Assembly (NCBI RefSeq): GCF_006346395.1
Contig: NZ_VDMS01000001.1
Location: 868,001 to 932,000, forward strand
Reading direction: 5' to 3'
DNA length: 64,000 nucleotides
From: Nocardioides plantarum
GTDB taxonomy: Bacteria; Actinomycetota; Actinomycetes; Propionibacteriales; Nocardioidaceae
A program made the position numbers and the translations under genes. Positions 53,196-61,553 of this stretch are shown here, one piece after another (the first letter of the stretch is position 1; each line of letters starts with the position of its first letter). Under the pieces are notes generated by a model. The model did not search any database, had not been told where the DNA came from, and saw only the letters and a list, made by a program, of their open reading frames with translations.

Positions 53196-53413
53196 CCCTG
53201 GCGACACCGGCTCGTCGTCCTGGGAGCACGACGGCATGATGGTCAGGAGGACTGCGGTACGCGACCGATGTGTCAGCGACTGCGGGCGTCGTACCGGTGT
53301 AGCCACGGCCGAAAGACGTGTTCGATCTGCCTCAAGGGAGGCGGCATGGTGGGCTGAGGTGGGCGTTCATAGCCAGCCGAAGCAAGTCACACGAACTGCG
53401 CGAGGCGGATCGG

Positions 53414-54004
53414 CTAGTCCTTCGCCCCTTCCGTCTCGTAGCGCTGAACACAGGCATCCTCGGACAGCTCCGCCCCACAAAACACGAGTGTGGCCGGGAA
53501 CTCATCTCGGTAGGCCTTGCCGTTGACCACCGTGCCAACCGCGACGCCAGTGCGGACCGAATAGCTGTCAGATATGACCTCGATGCCGATGAGCAACTCG
53601 TGGCCGACCTCCCCATCTGTGACGGTAGTTCCAATGGCGTCGCCAATAGTGCCGAATCCACTACTGGTCGGAGGAAATCCCGGGGATATCTGCATGGCCC
53701 CGAATTTTCGATCAGGGCCAGCAACCTTCCACCCTATGACCTTGGCTGCGGCTTCTCCGCCAAGCCACGAGAGATCGCTGATCCTGGCTGGCGCCCCCGC
53801 TGGGTACATCCGTTCCAAGCCGTCTGTGAAAATAGTCCCCACCGGAAATCGGTCATAAGTGAGGTAGGTGACGTGTTCGCTCGGGACCCTCAGCCCACCG
53901 CTCGGCCGAGCGTCATGGGAGTCTGCCGAGGAATTGTGGCCAAGGGAGCACGAAACGCTTGCGGACAGAATGACGCAGATCGCGACGACCCTAAGCCCTG
54001 CCAC
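53414..54004 (-). CDS. Putative lipoprotein in a lower-G+C patch
   Basis: A 196-residue protein with a lipoprotein signal (VAICVILSASVSC, lipobox ASVSC near Cys19) and a mature beta-rich domain with a cysteine pair near the end (VFCGAELSEDACVQRYE). Codon use includes A/T-ending codons rare elsewhere in the window (AAA, TTT, ATA), giving a visibly lower G+C. This suggests recent acquisition. The GTG start overlaps the end of the small upstream lipoprotein gene by 14 bp. No family recognised. Confidence 0.65.
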   Translation of the reverse strand: MAGLRVVAICVILSASVSCSLGHNSSADSHDARPSGGLRVPSEHVTYLTYDRFPVGTIFTDGLERMYPAGAPARISDLSWLGGEAAAKVIGWKVAGPDRKFGAMQISPGFPPTSSGFGTIGDAIGTTVTDGEVGHELLIGIEVISDSYSVRTGVAVGTVVNGKAYRDEFPATLVFCGAELSEDACVQRYETEGAKD

Positions 54005-54164
54005 TGAAATGGTCTTTCACTCCATCCGGTCGCTCGGTCAGGACGCCTGCATCCTCCGCGGCAGACGACGTGGGCGGCCTTTGCCCGGACGTCGATCCAT
54101 CGGACCCGCACCCCGCTGCCACCAAGGCGAGCGCAAGTATGCCGACCGAGAGGAGGTAGTGCAT
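53991..54164 (-). CDS. Short lipoprotein-like peptide, possibly truncated
   Basis: A 57-residue product: lipoprotein signal MHYLLSVGILALALVAAGC (Cys19) followed only by a polar stretch (GSDGSTSGQRPPTSSAAED). The mature part is far too short for a folded domain, so it may be a remnant of a longer lipoprotein or a genuine surface peptide. It overlaps the next lipoprotein gene in another frame. AGGAGG is absent on this strand before the ATG. Confidence 0.5.
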   Translation of the reverse strand: MHYLLSVGILALALVAAGCGSDGSTSGQRPPTSSAAEDAGVLTERPDGVKDHFSGRA

Positions 54165-54380
54165 GGCGGGATCGTAGGGGGAGCTCGTGGGCCCCGTCCT
54201 GAGCTGTGGGTACGTCGTACCCAGTTGATCCACGATGGCTGGACCTGCTCCTCGATGTGCCGTGGGGATCAGCCCCACTGACCTGCGGAAACGTCCAATT
54301 GTGCAGGTCAGGGCGCCTCGCTCGATCGTATTCACGTCCCCTCGTCGGCACTTCCCAGGACCACGACCCATACTTGTGCG

Positions 54381-55262
54381 GTGAGCGACCAGAGCCCGTG
54401 GGGCGCGCCCCCGCCAAGCAGCCCCTACGGCACCCCGGCCCAGCCCCCGCAGCCGCCGTACCAGCCCGGCGGCACCGGCGGGTGGAACGGCGGCCCCCCG
54501 TCGTACGGCGTCCCGCTGCAGCACGGCCCCCAGGGCCCGCAGGGCCCGAAGAAGAAGCGCACCGGTCTGATCGTCGCGGTCGTGGCCGTGGTGCTCCTGG
54601 TGGCGGCGGCGTTCACGGTGACGCTGGTCGTCGTCGGCAACGACGACGGCGACAAGGCGCCGGACGAGGCGTCGAGCAGCGACGCGTCGTCGCAGCCGAC
54701 GTCCGACCCGACGGCGTCGGACCCCACCGCCACCGACTCGAGCGACCCGACCGACCCCACGAGCGACCCGACGACCGGGACGTCCGCGCCCCCGGTGGGC
54801 GACGGCGACATCAGCGGCGACGGCTACAGCTACGACCTGCCGGCGACCGGGTGGAAGGACGCCTCGAGCGACGCCAAGAAGCTGGCCGACACCATCGACA
54901 GCGCGATCGTCCTGGGCTCCTCGATCAACCTCGCCCAGAGCAGCATCATCGTCGAGGCGCTCAGCGCCGGCGGGGCCGAGTCGCTCGAGGACCTCGAGCC
55001 GCTGTGGAAGCGCAACCTGTCGAGCACCGACAACGCCACCCCGGTCGACATCGCCGACACGACCATCGACGGCGAGCGGGCCATCGGCGTCAAGATCGAG
55101 GACCGCCTCAACAACGCCGGCGACCCGATCACCCAGATCGCCTACCTGGCGCTGCACAACGGCAACCAGTACTCCATCGGCCTGTCCTACCCCAAGACCG
55201 GCGACACCACCTCGGTCGACGACTTCAAGAAGATGCTGGCCAGCTGGAGATGGTCGTCCTAG
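54381..55262 (+). CDS. Proline-rich membrane-anchored protein
   Basis: A 293-residue protein with a cytoplasmic Pro/Gly/Tyr/Gln-rich N-terminus (about 1-55), a basic stop (PKKKRTG), one membrane helix (about 62-85, LIVAVVAVVLLVAAAFTVTLVVV), a Ser/Thr/Asp/Pro-rich linker and a C-terminal extracellular domain (about 150-293). The domain resembles the LpqN/PsbP-like or PknH sensor folds of actinobacterial surface proteins in length, but no motif clinches it. The GTG start lies 61 bp downstream of any hairpin I can see. It converges on rdgB. Confidence 0.7.
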   Translation: MSDQSPWGAPPPSSPYGTPAQPPQPPYQPGGTGGWNGGPPSYGVPLQHGPQGPQGPKKKRTGLIVAVVAVVLLVAAAFTVTLVVVGNDDGDKAPDEASSSDASSQPTSDPTASDPTATDSSDPTDPTSDPTTGTSAPPVGDGDISGDGYSYDLPATGWKDASSDAKKLADTIDSAIVLGSSINLAQSSIIVEALSAGGAESLEDLEPLWKRNLSSTDNATPVDIADTTIDGERAIGVKIEDRLNNAGDPITQIAYLALHNGNQYSIGLSYPKTGDTTSVDDFKKMLASWRWSS

Positions 55263-55275
55263 CGAGCAGCCGGAG

Positions 55276-55893
55276 TCAGGCCAGCAGGTCGTCCAGGGCC
55301 CCCGCCAGCTCGCGCAGCGCGGCACCCCGGTGGGAGATCGCGTCCTTCTCGGCGACGCTCAGCTCGGCGGTCGTCAGCCCCGGTCGGACGTCGGCGACGA
55401 AGAGCCCGTCGTAGCCGAACCCGCCCTCGCCGCGGACCTCGCGGATGACGGTGCCGTCCATCCGGCCCTCGACGACGTGCTCGCGCCCGTCGGGCAGGAC
55501 CACCGCGACCGCGCAGACGAAGTGGGCGCCGCGGCGCTCGTCGGGCACGTCGGCGAGCTGGTCGAGCAGCAACCGGTTGTTGCGGGCGTCGTCCTTGGGC
55601 GGGCCCGACCAGCGCGCCGAGAGCACGCCGGGCATGCCGTGGAGGGCGTCGACGCACAGGCCGCTGTCGTCGGCGACCGTGGCCAGGCCGGTGGCCGCCG
55701 CACCGGCGCGAGCCTTGAGCAGCGCATTGCCCGCGAAGGTCGCCTCGTCCTCGACCGGCTCGGGGTAGTGCTCGACGTCGTCGAGGCCGCGGACCGTCGC
55801 GCCGGGCAGGTGTGCGGCGAGCATCCGCTCCATCTCCGCGATCTTCTTGGCGTTGCGCGAGGCCAGGTGGAGCTCGCGGGTGACCTCAGGCAC
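55276..55893 (-). CDS. rdgB: XTP/dITP diphosphatase (RdgB/HAM1)
   Basis: Removes deaminated purine triphosphates to avoid mutagenic incorporation. The 205-residue product has [14 protein letters not shown] (substrate loop), [28 protein letters not shown] (catalytic Asp), and [12 protein letters not shown] and [11 protein letters not shown] at the C-terminus. The GTG giving VPEVTREL was chosen because the next Val codon is GTC, not a start. It overlaps the rph stop by 8 bp. Confidence 0.93.
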   Translation of the reverse strand: MPEVTRELHLASRNAKKIAEMERMLAAHLPGATVRGLDDVEHYPEPVEDEATFAGNALLKARAGAAATGLATVADDSGLCVDALHGMPGVLSARWSGPPKDDARNNRLLLDQLADVPDERRGAHFVCAVAVVLPDGREHVVEGRMDGTVIREVRGEGGFGYDGLFVADVRPGLTTAELSVAEKDAISHRGAALRELAGALDDLLA

Positions 55894-56614
55894 CGAGCGC
55901 GACCCGCTGCAGCTCGGTGAGGTCGGCGCAGCCCTTCTGCGCCAGGTCGAGCAGCGCGTCGAGCTCACGGCGATCGAACGCCGCACCCTCGGCGGTGCCC
56001 TGCACCTCGACGAACGCGCCGGTGCCGGTCATCACGACGTTCATGTCGGTCTCGGCCCGGACGTCCTCGACGTAGGGCAGGTCGAGGCGGGGGGTGCCGT
56101 CGATGATGCCGACCGAGACGGCGGCGACCGAGCCGGTCAGGGCCCCGGCGACGCCGAGCGAGGCGCAGGCGTCGACCAGGGCGACGTACGCCCCGGTGAT
56201 CGCGGCCGTGCGGGTGCCGCCGTCGGCCTGCAGGACGTCGCAGTCGAGCTGGATGGTGTTCTCGCCCATGGCGTCGTAGTCGATGACAGCGCGCAGCGAG
56301 CGGCCGATCAGCCGGCTGATCTCGTGGGTGCGACCGCCGATGCGGCCCTTGACCGACTCGCGGTCCGAGCGGGTGTGGGTCGAGGCGGGGAGCATGGAGT
56401 ACTCGGCGGTGACCCAGCCCTGGCCCGAGCCCTTGCGCCAGCGCGGCACGCCCTCGGAGGCCGAGGCCGCGCAGAGCACCCGGGTCTTGCCGAACTCGAC
56501 CAGGACCGACCCGGCCGCGTGGTCGAGCCAGCCCCGGGTGATCTTGATCGGCCGCAGCTCGTCGTCGGCGCGGCCGTCCTCGCGCGGGGTCGGGGTCGCA
56601 GTCTCGGAAGTCAT
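55886..56614 (-). CDS. rph: Ribonuclease PH
   Basis: A phosphorolytic 3'-5' exoribonuclease that trims tRNA 3' ends. The 242-residue product is full length with [58 protein letters not shown] (positions about 79-106) and [16 protein letters not shown]. The rph-rdgB pair is the standard actinobacterial arrangement. A TAGGGT box sits 7 nt before the ATG. Confidence 0.95.
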   Translation of the reverse strand: MTSETATPTPREDGRADDELRPIKITRGWLDHAAGSVLVEFGKTRVLCAASASEGVPRWRKGSGQGWVTAEYSMLPASTHTRSDRESVKGRIGGRTHEISRLIGRSLRAVIDYDAMGENTIQLDCDVLQADGGTRTAAITGAYVALVDACASLGVAGALTGSVAAVSVGIIDGTPRLDLPYVEDVRAETDMNVVMTGTGAFVEVQGTAEGAAFDRRELDALLDLAQKGCADLTELQRVALGA

Positions 56615-56621
56615 GCGTTCG

Positions 56622-56627
56622 ACCCTA
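56622..56627 (-). promoter_or_regulatory. Leaderless -10 box of rph
   Basis: TAGGGT on the minus strand, 7 nt before the rph ATG. Confidence 0.55.
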
Positions 56628-56697
56628 GTCAGGTCACGTCAGCCCCGACACCGTGGTGCAGCCGACCTGTCGCTCGCCGGTCCTGGGGTAGCGGGTG

Positions 56698-56797
56698 CGT
56701 CATACGGTCTGGCGGCTCGGGGCGCCGCTCCGTATGACGTCCAGGCGGGCGGGGACGTCATACGTCGCGGCGCCCCCGGCCACCAGACCGTATGACG
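56698..56797. repeat. REPIN-like 100-bp inverted repeat
   Basis: Arms 56698-56742 and 56753-56797 pair at 40 of 45 positions around a 10-bp centre. Each arm is itself a hairpin with a perfect 10-bp stem (CGTCATACGG and CCGTATGACG in the left arm). Two inverted REP hairpins make a REPIN. It lies between rph and the first ABC exporter. Confidence 0.88.
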
Positions 56798-56805
56798 GAC
56801 GCCGC

Positions 56806-57618
56806 CTACTTCACCTCGGCCTTCACCAGGCGCCACAGGCCGAGCGCGAACGGGATGACCAGCCAGATGAAGCCGGAGACGGCCATCTGCGCCCACTCCT
56901 CGCCGTCGGGGCGGTAGTCACCGGTGAACAGCGGGACCTGGGCGGTGTTGAACTCGATCCACGGGGCGACCTTGTCGAAGCCGTCGATGAGCGCCTCCAG
57001 TGCCGCGGCCACGGTGGGCAGGATGAACGTGTAGACAAAGTAGGCCACGATCGCGGCCGGGGTGTTGCGTAGGAGCATCGCCAGCGCGAAGCCGATCAGG
57101 ACGCCGATCAGGCTGGTGAGCAGGAAGCTCTGGACCTGGTCGTAGCCGAGGTTCCAGACCGCCTCGCCGCCGTTGACCGGGCTCAGCGCCGTCCCGGCGG
57201 CAGCGACCAGGGCGCCGAGGACCAGGGCGGCGACCGCGAGGCCCAGGCCGGCCGTGATCTTGGCGCCCATCACGCGCGGTCGGCGCGGCTCGAGGGTGAA
57301 GGTGGCCAGCCCGGTGCGCTGGCTCCACTCGCTGGTCACCAGCATGATCATCAGGATCGGCAGGAAGTAGCCGAGCACCCCGCCGGCGACGCCGAGCATG
57401 GCGACGTAGTCCTGGTTGTCCTCGGGGAAGGCGACGGCCCCGATCGCGATCACGGCCACGACCAGCCCGATGATCGAGAAGGTCAACGCCCGGCCGGCGC
57501 GGGTGTCGAACGACTTGCGGGTCTCGACCGACACCAGCCGTCCGAACGGAACCGGTGCGTCGCCGCTGATGTCCATGGTGTGCGGGCGGGGAGCGGTGGA
57601 GGGGGTGGTGGCGCTCAT
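56806..57618 (-). CDS. ABC-2 type exporter permease (paralogue A)
   Basis: A 270-residue membrane subunit with about six helices, including LTFSIIGLVVAVIAIGAVAF, YFLPILMIMLVTSEWSQRTG and VSGFIWLVIPFALGLWRLVK. VTSEWSQRTGLATFTLEPRR is shared almost exactly with the permease at 60621, showing duplication. It ends LVKAEVK, as does its paralogue (ILKAEVK). It overlaps its ATPase gene by 4 bp. The substrate is unknown. Confidence 0.85.
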   Translation of the reverse strand: MSATTPSTAPRPHTMDISGDAPVPFGRLVSVETRKSFDTRAGRALTFSIIGLVVAVIAIGAVAFPEDNQDYVAMLGVAGGVLGYFLPILMIMLVTSEWSQRTGLATFTLEPRRPRVMGAKITAGLGLAVAALVLGALVAAAGTALSPVNGGEAVWNLGYDQVQSFLLTSLIGVLIGFALAMLLRNTPAAIVAYFVYTFILPTVAAALEALIDGFDKVAPWIEFNTAQVPLFTGDYRPDGEEWAQMAVSGFIWLVIPFALGLWRLVKAEVK

Positions 57619-58550
57619 GCTGCGGCTCCGTTCGTGTCGAGGGCGGGCGCGGTCTCGCGCTGGGTGTCGGAGGTGAGCTCGAGGAACAGGTCCTCCAGGC
57701 CGCTGGCGCCGTTGCGCAGCTCGGTGAGCACCACCAGGTGCTCGAGGGCGAGACGACCGACATCGGCCGTCGAGGCGGCGACCCGGAAGCCGCTGCCCTC
57801 CGGCGTGGCGGCGTACCCCGCCTGGTGCAGGGCCCCGGCCAGGGCGTCCTGGTCGAGTGCGGACACGATGCTGCTCGCCCTGCCCTCGCCGGCACCTCGC
57901 GCCAGCAGGGCCTGCTTGTCGCCGCGGGCCACGATGCGCCCGTGCCCGATGAGGATCATCTCGTCGGCGATGAGCTCGACCTCGTGGAGCAGGTGGCTGG
58001 AGAGCAGCACGGTGCCGCCGCGGCGGGCGTAGCCCTTGAGCAGGTCGCGCATCCAGCGGATGCCGGCGGGGTCCAGGCCGTTGGCCGGCTCGTCGAGGAT
58101 CAGCACCTCGGGGTCGCCGAGCAGCGCGTGGGCGATGCCGAGGCGCTGCTTCATGCCGAGGGAGTAGTTGCGCAGGCGGCGCTTGGCCTCGGTCTCGCTC
58201 AGGGAGACCATCGCGAGCATCTCGTCGACGCGAGACGACGGCAGGCCCATCGTGCGCGCGCCCAGGGTGAGGATCTCGCGCCCGGTGCGCCCGGCGTGCT
58301 GGGCGCTGGCGTCGAGGAGCACCCCGACCCGGCGTCCGGGGTTGGGCAGGTCGCGGTAGGCGTGCCCGCCGATGGTGACGGTGCCGCTGGTCGCGGGGGT
58401 GAGCCCGACCATGATGCGCATCGTGGTGGTCTTGCCCGCGCCGTTGGGGCCCAGGAAGCCGGTCACGCTGCCCGGCTCGCAGGTGAAGCTGACGTCGTCG
58501 ACGGCCGTGAAGCCGCCGTAGGTCCGGGTGAGTCCGTTGACTTCGATCAT
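57615..58550 (-). CDS. ABC exporter ATPase (paralogue A)
   Basis: A 311-residue DrrA/CcmA-type ATPase. Walker A GPNGAGKTTTM, Q-loop in LDASAQHAGRTGREI, signature NYSLGMKQRLGIA, Walker B VLILDEPANGLDP and H-loop SSHLLHEVE are present. The C-terminal 90 residues form the accessory domain of drug or lantibiotic exporters. It is over 75 percent alike by eye with the ATPase at 61550. ATG giving MIEVNGLTRTYGG chosen. It is divergent from a two-component system. Confidence 0.9.
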   Translation of the reverse strand: MIEVNGLTRTYGGFTAVDDVSFTCEPGSVTGFLGPNGAGKTTTMRIMVGLTPATSGTVTIGGHAYRDLPNPGRRVGVLLDASAQHAGRTGREILTLGARTMGLPSSRVDEMLAMVSLSETEAKRRLRNYSLGMKQRLGIAHALLGDPEVLILDEPANGLDPAGIRWMRDLLKGYARRGGTVLLSSHLLHEVELIADEMILIGHGRIVARGDKQALLARGAGEGRASSIVSALDQDALAGALHQAGYAATPEGSGFRVAASTADVGRLALEHLVVLTELRNGASGLEDLFLELTSDTQRETAPALDTNGAAA

Positions 58551-58666
58551 GGCTCCACTGTGTCGGTCGTCGAGGAGCCCGCGCATCGGCCGCGCGGCTG
58601 GCGTCCTGCGACCAAAGTCGTACGCCGAGCAGCCGACGGGCCGATGCCCGCGACCGCACGGCTCCC

Positions 58667-58672
58667 TAGGCT
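58667..58672 (+). promoter_or_regulatory. Leaderless -10 box of the exporter-linked kinase
   Basis: TAGGCT, 6 nt before the GTG at 58679. Confidence 0.5.
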
Positions 58673-58678
58673 GGGTCC

Positions 58679-59842
58679 GTGACCGACGCGGGCCGGCCCA
58701 GCCCGGCGGAGTTCCAGCCCCACCTGCGGTGGTGGAGCCACGGGTGGCGCCTGGCCGTCACGCTCTCGGTCAGCACGGTGGTGTGGTTCACCATCAGCGA
58801 GACGCGCTCGACCGTCGTCATCGTCGCCGACCTGACCCTGGGCGCCGCCGCCTTCGTCCTGGTGCAGTACCGGCGTCGCTGGCCGCTCGCCGTGGCGCTG
58901 GTGACCGCTGCCCTGGGCACCTTCTCGGCCGTGGCCGCCGGACCCGCGGTCCTGGCCGCCGTCTCGCTGGCCACCACCAGGCGCTGGGTGCCGGTGGGCG
59001 TGGTGGCCGCCGTCAACTTCGTCTCGGCCCTCGCCTTCAGCCACATGTTCCCGCCCGACCAGCCCGAGCCCTGGTGGATCACGGTGTCCACCAACATCGT
59101 CTTCGTCTCCGCGGTGCTGGCCTGGGGCATGTACATCGGCTCGCGCCGCGAGCTGCTGTGGACCCTGCGCTCGCGGGCCGAGCGCGCCGAGGCCGAGCAG
59201 GAGCTGCGCGCCAACCAGTCACGGTTCGAGGAGCGCGGGCGGATCGCCCGCGAGATGCACGACGTGCTCGCGCACCGGATCTCCCAGATCTCCATGCGGG
59301 CCGGGGCGCTGAGCTACCGCGACGACCTCGGCGCCGACGAGCTGCGCGAGGGTGTGACCGTCATCCGCGACGCCGCCAACCAGGCGCTCGACGACCTGCG
59401 CGGCGTCCTCGGCATCCTGCGCGGCGGCGACGTCGGGGCGCACCACGCACCGCAGCCGACGTACGCCGACCTAGGCGAGCTGGTCGAGGAGGCCCGGCGG
59501 GCCGGGCTGCGCGTGGCGTACGCCGACGCGGTGGCCGACGTCGACGTACCCGTCCCCGACGCGACCGGGCGCACCCTCTACCGGATCGTGCAGGAGGGCA
59601 TCACCAACGCCCGCAAGCACGCGCCCGGCGCCGAGCTGAGCATCGACGTGCACGGCTCCCCCGAGGACGGCATCGACGTGGTCCTGGCCAACCCGCTGGG
59701 CTTCGGGCCGACGGCCGCCCCCGGTGCCGGACTGGGCCTGGTCGGGCTCACCGAACGGGCCACCCTGCGCGGCGGGCGCATCGAGCACGGCGCGAGCGGT
59801 GGCCGGTTCGTGCTCCGCGGCTGGATACCGTGGTCGGCGTGA
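58679..59842 (+). CDS. NarL-type histidine kinase linked to ABC exporters
   Basis: A 387-residue kinase with four to five membrane helices in residues 22-155 and no large external domain, so it may sense within the membrane. HisKA_3 carries phospho-acceptor His194 (RGRIAREMHDVLAHRISQI). The HATPase has NARKHAPGAEL and GAGLGLVGLTERATLRGG. This is the intramembrane-sensing layout often paired with antibiotic-export ABC systems. It is coupled to the response regulator by a 4-bp GTGA overlap. Confidence 0.9.
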   Translation: MTDAGRPSPAEFQPHLRWWSHGWRLAVTLSVSTVVWFTISETRSTVVIVADLTLGAAAFVLVQYRRRWPLAVALVTAALGTFSAVAAGPAVLAAVSLATTRRWVPVGVVAAVNFVSALAFSHMFPPDQPEPWWITVSTNIVFVSAVLAWGMYIGSRRELLWTLRSRAERAEAEQELRANQSRFEERGRIAREMHDVLAHRISQISMRAGALSYRDDLGADELREGVTVIRDAANQALDDLRGVLGILRGGDVGAHHAPQPTYADLGELVEEARRAGLRVAYADAVADVDVPVPDATGRTLYRIVQEGITNARKHAPGAELSIDVHGSPEDGIDVVLANPLGFGPTAAPGAGLGLVGLTERATLRGGRIEHGASGGRFVLRGWIPWSA

Positions 59843-60489
59843 CCCGGGTCCTGCTCGTCGACGACGACCCTCTGGTGCGCTCGGCCCTCCGGCTGATGCT
59901 GGGCGGCCAGCCCGACCTCGAGGTCGTGGGCGAGGCGGTCGACGGGCTCGACGGCGTCCGGCTGGCGGGCGAGACGCGCCCCGACGTCGTCCTGATGGAC
60001 ATCCGGATGCCGCGGCTCAACGGCCTCGAGGCCACCCGGCGACTGCTCGCGGCGGAGCACCCGCCGAAGATCATCGTGCTGACCACCTTCGACGCCGACG
60101 AGCACGTGGTCGAGGCGCTCGGGGCGGGCGCGGACGGGTTCCTGCTCAAGGACACCCGACCCGCCGACATCGTCGCCGCGATCCGCCGGGTCGCCGACGG
60201 CGACCCGATGCTGTCGCCGTCGGTGACGCGCACCCTGATCGCGCAGCTGCGCACCGGACCGGGCGACGACCGCGCCCAGTCGGCCGCGCTGCGGCTGACC
60301 GCCCTCACCGAGCGTGAGTACGACGTCGCCATGGCCGTGGGCCGAGGACTCTCCAACGCCGAGGTCGCCGCCGAGCTCCATCTGTCGGTGCCGACCGTCA
60401 AGACCCACGTCTCACGGGTCTTCGACAAGCTCGGCGTCACCAACCGCGTCCAGGTCGCGATCTGCGTTCACGACGCTGGTCTGGACTAG
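59839..60489 (+). CDS. NarL/LuxR response regulator linked to ABC exporters
   Basis: A 216-residue regulator: receiver with VDDDPLVRSALRLML and phospho-acceptor Asp54 (VLMDIRMPRLNG), and C-terminal LuxR helix-turn-helix (LTEREYDVAMAVGRGLSNAEV, then PTVKTHVSRVFDKLGV). Flanked on both sides by paralogous exporters on the opposite strand, it is the likely activator of both. Confidence 0.92.
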   Translation: MTRVLLVDDDPLVRSALRLMLGGQPDLEVVGEAVDGLDGVRLAGETRPDVVLMDIRMPRLNGLEATRRLLAAEHPPKIIVLTTFDADEHVVEALGAGADGFLLKDTRPADIVAAIRRVADGDPMLSPSVTRTLIAQLRTGPGDDRAQSAALRLTALTEREYDVAMAVGRGLSNAEVAAELHLSVPTVKTHVSRVFDKLGVTNRVQVAICVHDAGLD

Positions 60490-60534
60490 TCGGTCGGCCT
60501 GGCAGCCTCGGCTGGGGTGATCTCGACGCGCTCG

Positions 60535-60558
60535 CACGCCTTCGCAGGCTCAGGCGTG
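60535..60558. repeat. Short hairpin in the convergent gap
   Basis: CACGCCT and AGGCGTG (7 bp) around a 10-nt loop, between the convergent response regulator and permease genes. It is a weak terminator or a decayed palindromic repeat. The rest of 60490-60620 shows nothing else. Confidence 0.4.
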
Positions 60559-60620
60559 TCGCTTGCTCGATCTTCACCCGCAACGGCCCCTCGCTCGTTC
60601 CTCGCGAGGCGCCTGCGGGC

Positions 60621-61553
60621 TTATTTCACCTCGGCCTTGAGGATCCGGGTCATGCCCAGCCCGACCGGGATGACGACCCAGATCAGCAGCGCGACGAGCA
60701 GCCGCGCCCACTCGCTGCCGGAGTCGAGCGTGCCCGACAGCACGGGGTAGAGCGCGCCCTGCAGGTTGAGGTAGCGACCGAAGTCGCGGAAGTCGGCCCA
60801 CAGGGCACCGATGGTGGCGACCACCGTCGGGACGGCGTAGATGACGGCGAGGAAGGTGACGATCGTCGCCGGGGTGTTGAGCAGCAGGGTCGCTGCGGCG
60901 AAGGCGACGGCCACACCGACGAAGAGGAACACCAGCAGGCCCACGGTGCCGGACAGGCTGGTGCCCCAGTCGACGTTGTCCTGGAAGACCCACAGCAGCA
61001 GCAGGCACACCAGCGCGACGGCGAACAGCACGACGGTCATCAGCAGGGCGACCATCGCGCCAGCGGCGAGCTTGGCGTAGACCACGACCAGGCGGCGCGG
61101 CTCGGTCGCGAAGGTCACCATCGCGGTGCGCTGGCTCCACTCGCTGGTGACCTGCAGCGCGACGACGATCGGCAGCAGCGGCTGCAGCACGTAGCCACCG
61201 AGGGTGGTGAAGTCGACGAGCCGGTACTGGGTGTCGCCGTTGAGCAGCCCGATCACCAGCAGGAAGCCCTCGACGATGATGATCAGCACCGCGATGGCGG
61301 CCAGCAGCCAGAACCCCGCGGAGGTGTCGAGCGCCTTGCGCAGCTCGACCTTGACGAGTCGGGCGAACGGGATCGGCGGCGTGCCGGAGACGTCGAGGAC
61401 CGGACCCTGGTACGACGCCGGCGCGCCCTGGGCGTAGCCCGGGGGCTTGCCCTGCGGGAAGCCCTGGGGCGGGCCCTGCGGGTAGCCCGGGGGCTGCTGC
61501 TGCGGCTGGCCCTGCGGCGGGCCCTGGAACGGGGGCGGGTGCGGCGCGCTCAT
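60621..61553 (-). CDS. ABC-2 type exporter permease (paralogue B) with P/G/Q-rich N-terminus
   Basis: A 310-residue permease with six helices in residues about 75-305, homologous to the permease at 56806 (VTSEWSQRTAMVTFATEPRR, ILKAEVK ending). It carries an extra N-terminal cytoplasmic tail of about 50 residues built from PPGYPQGPPQG-type repeats. Its ATG overlaps the stop of its ATPase (4 bp). The tail is absent from paralogue A. Confidence 0.85.
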   Translation of the reverse strand: MSAPHPPPFQGPPQGQPQQQPPGYPQGPPQGFPQGKPPGYAQGAPASYQGPVLDVSGTPPIPFARLVKVELRKALDTSAGFWLLAAIAVLIIIVEGFLLVIGLLNGDTQYRLVDFTTLGGYVLQPLLPIVVALQVTSEWSQRTAMVTFATEPRRLVVVYAKLAAGAMVALLMTVVLFAVALVCLLLLWVFQDNVDWGTSLSGTVGLLVFLFVGVAVAFAAATLLLNTPATIVTFLAVIYAVPTVVATIGALWADFRDFGRYLNLQGALYPVLSGTLDSGSEWARLLVALLIWVVIPVGLGMTRILKAEVK

